From: Longimicrobiales bacterium | Lineage (GTDB): Bacteria; Gemmatimonadota; Gemmatimonadetes; Longimicrobiales; Gaopeijiaceae | Direction of reading: 5' to 3' | Assembly (NCBI GenBank): GCA_028284495.1 | Contig: JANQRP010000017.1 | Location: 1-43,157, forward strand | Length of the DNA: 43,157 bases | Shown: positions 37,609 to 43,157 of the stretch, piece by piece | How the letters are laid out: each line of letters opens with the position of its first letter | Position numbering within the stretch: the stretch's first letter is position 1 | Notes under the pieces: generated by a model | Seen by the model: the letters and a program-made list of their open reading frames with translations, nothing else | The model's database searches: none | Told to the model about the DNA's origin: nothing | Program-made: the position numbers and the translations under genes

Positions 37609-39096
37609 ATGCGCCGCACCCTACTCGTCGCACTCCTGCTCGCAGCCCCGCTCTCGTCCGTCGAGGCAGCCCAGGACGCCCGCCTTCCGATCGACACCAC
37701 GATCGTCACCGAGCACAGCATCACGATCCGCGGCGAGACGGTTCCGTACCGTGCGACGGTGGGCACGCAGCCCGTCTTCGACGACGCCGGCGAGCCGATC
37801 GCGTCGCTGCTCTTCACGCTGTACGAGCGGACGGACGTGGACGACGTGAACCGGCCGCTCGTGATCTCCTTCAACGGGGGACCGGGCTCCGCCTCGATCT
37901 GGATGCACATCGGCTACACCGGCCCGAAGCAGCTCGTGATCGACGACGAGGGCTATCCGGTGCAGCCGTTCGGCGTGCGCGACAACCCGCACTCGATTCT
38001 GGACGTGGCGGACATCGTCTTCGTCAATCCGGTCAACGTCGGGCTCTCGCGAATCGTCGGCGACGCCGACCGCCGGCAGTTCTTCGGCGTGAACGAGGAC
38101 ATCGGATACCTGGCGGACTGGATCGACGTCTTCGTGACGCGCCACGACCGCTGGCTGTCGCCGAAGTTCCTGATCGGGGAGAGCTACGGGACGACCCGGG
38201 TGAGCGGCCTGGCCGCGGAACTCCAGGGCGACCAGTGGATGTTCCTGAACGGTGTCATCCTCGTGTCGCCCACCGGCCTCGGGGTGCCGCGCGCGGGTCC
38301 CGCCGGCGACGCCCTCGCGCTGCCCAACTACACGGCGACCGCCTGGTACCACGGGCAGCTCGAGCCGTCCCTCCAGAACCGCGACCTCGAGGAGATCCTT
38401 CCCGAGGTGGAGGCGTGGACGATCGACGAGCTGCTGCCCGCCCTCGCGAAGGGAGGGTCGCTCCCGGACGCGGATCGGCGGGCCGTCGCCGAGGAGTTCG
38501 CTCGGTGGTCCGGCACCTCGGCCCAGTGGGTGATGAATCACAACCTGCGCCCGAGCGTCGGCGAGTTCCGGAAGGAGCTGCTCCGCGCGGAGGGGATGAC
38601 GGTCGGCCGGCTGGACGCCCGCTACAAGGGGCTCGATCGCGAGAACGCCGGCGAGTCCTACGACTACGACCCGGCGCTGTCGGCCTGGAATCACGCCTTC
38701 GCGCCCGCGATGAACGACTACCTCCGGAACGACCTCGGGTTCGAGACGGATCTCCAGTACTGGCTGTTCGGACCGGTGAGTCCGTGGAACCGCAACGGGG
38801 ATCAGACCGGGGAGGATCTCCGCCAGGCGATGCACGAGAACCCCTATCTGCATCTCTTCGTCCAGGCCGGCTACTATGACGGCGGCACGGACTACTTCAG
38901 CGCGAAGTACACCATGTGGAATCTCGATCCGCGCGGTCTGCTCCAGGACCGGATGCGGTTCGCCGGCTATCGGAGCGGGCACATGATGTACCTGCGAGCG
39001 GAGGACCTGGTGACGTCGAATCAGGACATCCGCGACTTCATCGCCTGGTCGCTCGAGGCGACCCGGGAATCGGCCGGGTACGGGATCGGGAACTAG
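37609..39096 (+). CDS. Secreted serine carboxypeptidase, peptidase family S10
   Basis: 495 aa with a Sec signal peptide (residues 1-22, ending VEAAQ). The S10 oxyanion/substrate block SFNGGPGSASIWMHIG is followed by the nucleophile Ser192 in IGESYGTTR; Asp424 in GYYDGGTD and His458 in RSGHMMY complete the triad. These enzymes remove C-terminal amino acids from peptides at acidic to neutral pH; export puts it in the periplasm or outside. It probably works together with other secreted peptidases to feed on protein. Divergent from trkA; TTGACC about 60 bases upstream may be part of its promoter. A hairpin follows 57 bases after the stop. Confidence 0.93.
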   Translation: MRRTLLVALLLAAPLSSVEAAQDARLPIDTTIVTEHSITIRGETVPYRATVGTQPVFDDAGEPIASLLFTLYERTDVDDVNRPLVISFNGGPGSASIWMHIGYTGPKQLVIDDEGYPVQPFGVRDNPHSILDVADIVFVNPVNVGLSRIVGDADRRQFFGVNEDIGYLADWIDVFVTRHDRWLSPKFLIGESYGTTRVSGLAAELQGDQWMFLNGVILVSPTGLGVPRAGPAGDALALPNYTATAWYHGQLEPSLQNRDLEEILPEVEAWTIDELLPALAKGGSLPDADRRAVAEEFARWSGTSAQWVMNHNLRPSVGEFRKELLRAEGMTVGRLDARYKGLDRENAGESYDYDPALSAWNHAFAPAMNDYLRNDLGFETDLQYWLFGPVSPWNRNGDQTGEDLRQAMHENPYLHLFVQAGYYDGGTDYFSAKYTMWNLDPRGLLQDRMRFAGYRSGHMMYLRAEDLVTSNQDIRDFIAWSLEATRESAGYGIGN

Positions 39097-39153
39097 GGCT
39101 GTTCAGACGTGACGAGACGCATACCCGTGGTGTGAACAGGCACTGATGGGATC

Positions 39154-39193
39154 GGCCGTACCGGGGCCCGCGATCGCGGCCCCCGGTACGGCC
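39154..39193. terminator. Long GC hairpin after the S10 peptidase gene
   Basis: GGCCGTACCGGGG (39154-39166) pairs perfectly with CCCCGGTACGGCC (39181-39193), a 13-bp stem; after a C-C mismatch four more pairs close on a GATC loop. No T-run follows. Probably ends the peptidase transcript. The rest of the 289-base gap to korA shows no clear promoter. Confidence 0.55.
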
Positions 39194-39385
39194 CGGAGCA
39201 CCCGCCTCGGGTGCATCCAGCGCACCACCCACGATCGGCCGCCGAGCGTGGGGAGTTTCCTGACGCGCGCACAGTCGTCGTCCCGACGGCGTGGTGGTGG
39301 CGACTGGCCCGATTGTGAGTCAGGTCGCCCCGCGACCCCACCGACACAACGCCACCCTGTTCCTCTGCGCTGGAGGGAACGGCCG

Positions 39386-41320
39386 ATGGCCATGAAGCTC
39401 GATACCGTCGATCCCGCCGGGCCGCGGGACGACGCGCCCGACGCCGCGCGTCGGATTCGTACGACGGATCACTCCGTCGAGATCGTCTCCGACTCGGGGG
39501 AGGGCGCCCAGAAGTGCGGTCAGATCTTCGGCGCCGTCTCCGCCAAGATGGGGAACGGCGTCTGGACGGTGGAGATCATTCCCGCCGAGGTCGAGCCTCC
39601 GCCACGCTCCATCGCGGGCGCGTCGGGCATCCGGATTCGACTGGGCGACCGACCGGTCACGAACTGGGGCGACGAGACCGACCTCGTCGTCGCATTCAAC
39701 GAGCAGGTGCTGCTCGGGCGTCACCGGCTCGGCGGCCTTCGGAAAGGAGCCCTCGTCCTGCTCGAGGACATGTGGGCCAGCCATCCCGACGACACCATCC
39801 GGGCCCAGTGGGAGGAGGCGCTCGAGGAACTCACCGGGGCCGGCTACGAGATCGTCCTGGTGCCGATGGAGAAGCAGTGCCTCACCGTCGTGGACAGCGC
39901 GAGGCGCGGAAAGAACATGTTCGTCCTCGGGATGCTCTGCCGGATCTTCTCGCGCGACATCGACCGTGCGAAGGATCAGATCGCCGGCGTGTTCGAGAAG
40001 AAGAGCGAGGAGATCGTCCGGCGAAACTTCGAGCTGCTCGACCTCGGGTACGCCTGGGCGGCCGAGAATCTTGACGTCCAGTTCGACGTGCCGGTCATGG
40101 ACACCGACCGCGACATGGTGGTCATGAACGGCAACGAGGCGATCGCGCTCGGGGCGGTTGCGAGCGGGATGGAGATGGCCGCCATGTACCCGATCACGCC
40201 GGCCACGTCGGTCTCCCACTCGCTGGGCGAGATGTTCCAGCGCTTCGGCGGGGTCCTGCATCAGGCCGAGGACGAGATCGCCGCGGCCGGCGTGGCGATC
40301 GGTGCCTCGTACGCGGGACGTTGCGCCTTCACGATCACGTCGGGGCCAGGGCTCGCGCTCAAGACGGAGTTCCTCGGTCTCGCGGTCATGACGGAGACGC
40401 CCCTCGTGCTGGTGGACGTCCAGCGCGGGGGGCCGAGCACCGGGCTGCCGACGAAGGTCGAACAGTCGGACCTCCTCGCCGCGCTCTGGGGCCAGCCCGG
40501 TGACGCGCCGAAGATCGTGATGGCGCCCGCGACCATCGAGGAGTGCTTCCACGTCATGATCACCGCGCGCCGGCTCGCGGAGCTCTTCCGGGCGGTGGTC
40601 ATCGTGCTCTCGGATGCCAACCTGGCGACCGGTGTCGCTCCCTTTCCGCGCCCGATCGCCGATTCCAGCTGGTTCGCGGGGCCGCCGGACCAGTCACCCG
40701 TCGCGGATGGCGGACGGCCCTACGACTGGGACGACCGGACAGGACGTTCCGACCGCTTCGTTCCCGGTCGGCCGGGTGGCATGCACACGGTCACCGGGCT
40801 CGCGCACGACGAGGGCTCGAAGGTGGCGTACGACTCCGCCATCAACCAGCGAGCGTCGGCGATGCGGGCCCGGAAGATCGCTTCCTTCGGCAGCACCCTC
40901 GAGCCGCCGCCGATCCACGGCGACGACGCCGGCGACCTCCTGCTCGTCGGATGGGGGAGCACGCGCGGAGCGATCGAGGAGGCCGTCGATCGGGCACGTG
41001 CGGACGGTCTCGCCGTGTCGAGCACGCATCTGCATTTCCTCTCCCCGCTCCAGCCGGGACTCGCGGAGATCTTCGCTCGGTTCCGCCGGGTGATGACCGT
41101 CGAGATCAACTACTCGGACGATCCCGCGGCGCCCTTCGTCACCGACGAGAACCGTCGTCGCGGGCAGCTCGCCACCGTCCTTCGCTCCGCCACGCTCGTC
41201 GACGTCGACTGCTGGACCCGCGTGCTCGGGGAGCCGCTGCGACCCGGGGCGATCGAGCGCGCCATCCACGAGCGTCTCGATCGTGACGCAACGCCCGCCG
41301 AACCCGGAGACGACCGATGA
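39386..41320 (+). CDS. korA: 2-oxoacid:ferredoxin oxidoreductase, fused gamma-alpha subunit
   Basis: 644 aa from ATG 39386, with GGAGGG (39372-39377) eight bases upstream. Residues about 30-210 are the gamma domain (VEIVSDSGEGAQKCGQIFGAV, DLVVAFNEQVL); about 245-640 are the alpha domain (NGNEAIALGAVASGMEMAAMYPITPATS, RGGPSTGLPTKVEQSDL). With the beta subunit it oxidatively decarboxylates a 2-oxoacid, most likely 2-oxoglutarate, to an acyl-CoA and passes electrons to ferredoxin. The fused gamma-alpha, two-gene form without a separate ferredoxin subunit is typical of KorAB in aerobes such as Mycobacterium. Starts an operon with korB (ATGA overlap). Confidence 0.93.
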   Translation: MAMKLDTVDPAGPRDDAPDAARRIRTTDHSVEIVSDSGEGAQKCGQIFGAVSAKMGNGVWTVEIIPAEVEPPPRSIAGASGIRIRLGDRPVTNWGDETDLVVAFNEQVLLGRHRLGGLRKGALVLLEDMWASHPDDTIRAQWEEALEELTGAGYEIVLVPMEKQCLTVVDSARRGKNMFVLGMLCRIFSRDIDRAKDQIAGVFEKKSEEIVRRNFELLDLGYAWAAENLDVQFDVPVMDTDRDMVVMNGNEAIALGAVASGMEMAAMYPITPATSVSHSLGEMFQRFGGVLHQAEDEIAAAGVAIGASYAGRCAFTITSGPGLALKTEFLGLAVMTETPLVLVDVQRGGPSTGLPTKVEQSDLLAALWGQPGDAPKIVMAPATIEECFHVMITARRLAELFRAVVIVLSDANLATGVAPFPRPIADSSWFAGPPDQSPVADGGRPYDWDDRTGRSDRFVPGRPGGMHTVTGLAHDEGSKVAYDSAINQRASAMRARKIASFGSTLEPPPIHGDDAGDLLLVGWGSTRGAIEEAVDRARADGLAVSSTHLHFLSPLQPGLAEIFARFRRVMTVEINYSDDPAAPFVTDENRRRGQLATVLRSATLVDVDCWTRVLGEPLRPGAIERAIHERLDRDATPAEPGDDR

Positions 41321-42264
41321 GCTGCTCGCTCTTCCAGATCGCGGAACTCGACGAGGACCGTCACTTCGAACTCTCCGACTACCAGGGCCCGGTGGCGCGC
41401 TGGTGCTCTGGCTGCGGGGACCATTCGGTGCTGACCTCGGTGCAGAGGGTGCTCGCCGAGGCCGACGCGATCCCGGAGCGCACGGTCTTCGTGTCGGGGA
41501 TCGGGTGCTCGTCGCGCTTTCCACACTATCTCAGGACCTACGGCTTCCACGGCATCCACGGACGGGCGCTGCCGCTCGCGACCGGCGTGAAGCTCTCGCG
41601 GCCCGACCTCGACGTCTGGGTCGTGATGGGGGATGGGGACTGCATCTCGATCGGTGCGGGCCACTGGATTCACGCGGTGCGCTACAACGTCGACATGACG
41701 GCCCTCATGCTCGACAACAACATCTACGGGCTCACCAAGAAGCAGACCTCGCCCACGACACCTCAGGGGTACAGCTCGAACACGCAGCCGTACGGTTCCT
41801 GGCTTCCGCCGATGAATCCGCTGGAGGCCACACTCGGGGTCACGAATGCCTCGTTCGTCGCCCAGACCGCGGAGTGGCTGCCCGCACACCTCTTCTCGAC
41901 GCTCAGGGCGGCGCACGAGCACCGCGGGTTCTCGTGGGTTCGGATTCTCCAGCGCTGCCCGCACTTCACGGCCGACATCTTCGGCGATGCCGTGAAGGAT
42001 CCCAGTCGCGTCGAGCTGCTCGTGCACGACGACGGCATCACGGCGCCGGGGCTCGACCGGATCATCGAGCATCGGACGGCCCACGATCCGTCGGATATCG
42101 ACGCGGCTCGACGTCTGGCGGAGGAGTCGGACCGACTCCGTCTGGGCCTCTTCTTCCGGGACGAGTCCCGACCCCGCTACGAGGAAACGCGTCACCTCCC
42201 CCATCTCACCGTCGACGACAAGCTCGCGGCGCTCGAGAAGGAGCTGGATCGCCATGCCGTCTGA
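41317..42264 (+). CDS. korB: 2-oxoacid:ferredoxin oxidoreductase, beta subunit
   Basis: 315 aa, start overlapping the korA stop as ATGA. It carries the thiamine-diphosphate site (GDGDCISIGAGHWIHAVR ending in LDNNIYGLTKKQ) and Cys30 and Cys33 of WCSGCGDH and Cys64 of GIGCSS, three ligands of its [4Fe-4S] cluster; the fourth is probably in LQRCPHF. The motif LTKKQTSPTT binds TPP/CoA-side features common to all Kor/Por beta chains. It forms the catalytic half of the complex with KorA. An unrecognised gene begins 11 bases before its stop. Confidence 0.94.
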   Translation: MSCSLFQIAELDEDRHFELSDYQGPVARWCSGCGDHSVLTSVQRVLAEADAIPERTVFVSGIGCSSRFPHYLRTYGFHGIHGRALPLATGVKLSRPDLDVWVVMGDGDCISIGAGHWIHAVRYNVDMTALMLDNNIYGLTKKQTSPTTPQGYSSNTQPYGSWLPPMNPLEATLGVTNASFVAQTAEWLPAHLFSTLRAAHEHRGFSWVRILQRCPHFTADIFGDAVKDPSRVELLVHDDGITAPGLDRIIEHRTAHDPSDIDAARRLAEESDRLRLGLFFRDESRPRYEETRHLPHLTVDDKLAALEKELDRHAV

Positions 42265-43157
42265 GCGGGGTCCTTCGTCCGGGGTGGCGCCCCCCCGGCC
42301 CCTGCCGGACGAGCTTCGGTCCCATGCCACGGAGTTCCGCTCCCTTCTCGCTGAAGCCAGCGAGGAGCTGCGGGACTGGGCGCTCCATCACGAGGCGGCC
42401 GTAGCCGACCCGTCGGGCGTGCTCGCCGCCGAGCTCGGCGACTTCGGCCGGGGCCGCGTGGACCCGGTACGTCTCGCGGGCATCGTCGCCGTCGAAGGCG
42501 CACCCGACCCCGTGATGCACCATCTCGTCGCGCTCGCACGCGACCGGTTCGATGCCTTCTTGGCGCGCGGGGAGGAGGTCTTCGTTCGGCGTGTGCCCGA
42601 CGGCGGAGATCTGCGGGACGTCGTGCGGGACGCGCTGGCGGATCTCGGGAGCGCGTTCGGTCTGGGGCGCGCACTCGGGCGCGCGCGCGCCCACATCTTC
42701 GACCCGGACGAAGACCATCGCCTACTGCGGCCCTGGCCGTTCCATCAGTGGTCCGAGAGCGAACGCGCGGGTGCACCGCCGCTCACGGTCGACGTCTGGG
42801 GTGTGGACCTGAGGGCGGCCGGGCTGGCCGAGTTCCTCCAGAGTTCGGTCCGGATCGTCCTCCGGGTGCAGGGTCCGGCGCCTGCGGCGGCGCTCTCGCG
42901 CCTCGTGTCGCCCCAGGTGTTCGTGGCGCAGGTGACCGTCGACGCCGCCAACGCGTTGCGACGGCTCGCCGACCACGAAGGGCCGGGTGTCGTCGCGATC
43001 TTCGAGGAGGGGTCCGGGGCGCTCGACTTCGTCCACGACCCGGCCACGTCGAACGCCCCCGGCCTCGCCCTCGATGTCGACGCGGACGCGTTCGCCGCGA
43101 CGCTCGAGCGGGTGGCGGGGGGGAGGCCCGGGTCGGAGCTGGCGGACCTCCGACATC
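42254..43157 (+). CDS. Unrecognised protein coupled to korB, 3' end cut by window edge
   Basis: An open frame from ATG 42254 runs to the window edge (301 codons). The start lies inside korB, 11 bases before its stop, so translation should be coupled. The first 60 residues are acidic and helical (SLLAEASEELRDWALHHEAA), then come helical segments, and from about residue 180 alternating beta/alpha sequence (LTVDVWGVDL, SSVRIVLRVQGPAPAAALSRLV, GVVAIFEEGSGALDFVHD). There is no signal peptide, no cysteine cluster and no family I recognise. The operon position suggests a role in electron or CoA chemistry with KorAB, or just a shared message. Codon use is as GC-rich as its neighbours. Confidence 0.7.
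   Translation, partial: MPSERGPSSGVAPPRPLPDELRSHATEFRSLLAEASEELRDWALHHEAAVADPSGVLAAELGDFGRGRVDPVRLAGIVAVEGAPDPVMHHLVALARDRFDAFLARGEEVFVRRVPDGGDLRDVVRDALADLGSAFGLGRALGRARAHIFDPDEDHRLLRPWPFHQWSESERAGAPPLTVDVWGVDLRAAGLAEFLQSSVRIVLRVQGPAPAAALSRLVSPQVFVAQVTVDAANALRRLADHEGPGVVAIFEEGSGALDFVHDPATSNAPGLALDVDADAFAATLERVAGGRPGSELADLRH

Overview
The window is a GC-rich (roughly two-thirds G+C by eye), densely coding bacterial chromosome segment. I see no rRNA, tRNA, transposase, phage gene or CRISPR array. The mix suggests a Gram-negative aerobic heterotroph: outer-membrane TolC/RND efflux, lipoproteins, Tat and Sec exported enzymes, the MEP isoprenoid pathway, fused gamma-alpha 2-oxoacid:ferredoxin oxidoreductase, GlnRS with a YqeY tail, and secreted S10 and S33-type peptidases. 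My best guess is Gemmatimonadota or a close FCB-group relative. That is an inference from gene content, not a phylogenetic result.

Layout. 1-2775: a truncated secreted Ig-like/LVIVD protein, a tiny divergent lipoprotein, then DUF2784, TlpA-type thioredoxin and CDGSH genes on the minus strand. 2943-8407: ispG, a secreted alpha/beta-hydrolase peptidase, a Tat-exported HisC-like aminotransferase, a secreted protein with a TonB-C-like end, and a cytochrome c lipoprotein. 8489-17806: a four-gene overlapping efflux operon (membrane-fusion protein, TolC, two RND permeases), facing a CBS-domain gene. 18666-23920: a translation and regulation cluster glnS, gltX, lexA-like, tadA. 23937-28884: an NhaC-type antiporter divergent from the pyrR-pyrB-pyrC operon, which ends in a strong bidirectional terminator. 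29020-34669: rpsT on the minus strand, then a tightly overlapping run of site-2 protease, scpA, scpB, rluB-type pseudouridine synthase, a 549-aa Rossmann protein and upp. 34656-37497: trkH and trkA on the minus strand. 37609-43157: a secreted S10 carboxypeptidase, then korA, korB and a truncated unknown gene in one operon.

How genes work together: PyrR/PyrB/PyrC with Upp cover de novo and salvage UMP supply; TrkA/TrkH form a K+ uptake system; ScpA/ScpB are condensin partners; KorA/KorB form one enzyme; the efflux operon encodes a complete envelope-spanning pump. Genes inside operons overlap by one or four bases (ATGA, GTGA, TGATG), implying translational coupling. No gene-free stretch exceeds 300 bases; the longest are 18373-18665 and 39097-39385.

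Most unusual: a LexA-family repressor that keeps its helix-turn-helix but has lost both catalytic residues and the cleavage site, with GAGAC/GTCTC half-sites and two adjacent hairpins just upstream; a recurring TAYCTTT element before four correctly oriented genes; a Tat-exported HisC-like enzyme; an SDR-fold protein lacking the catalytic tyrosine and coupled to upp; and an unrecognised gene coupled to korB.
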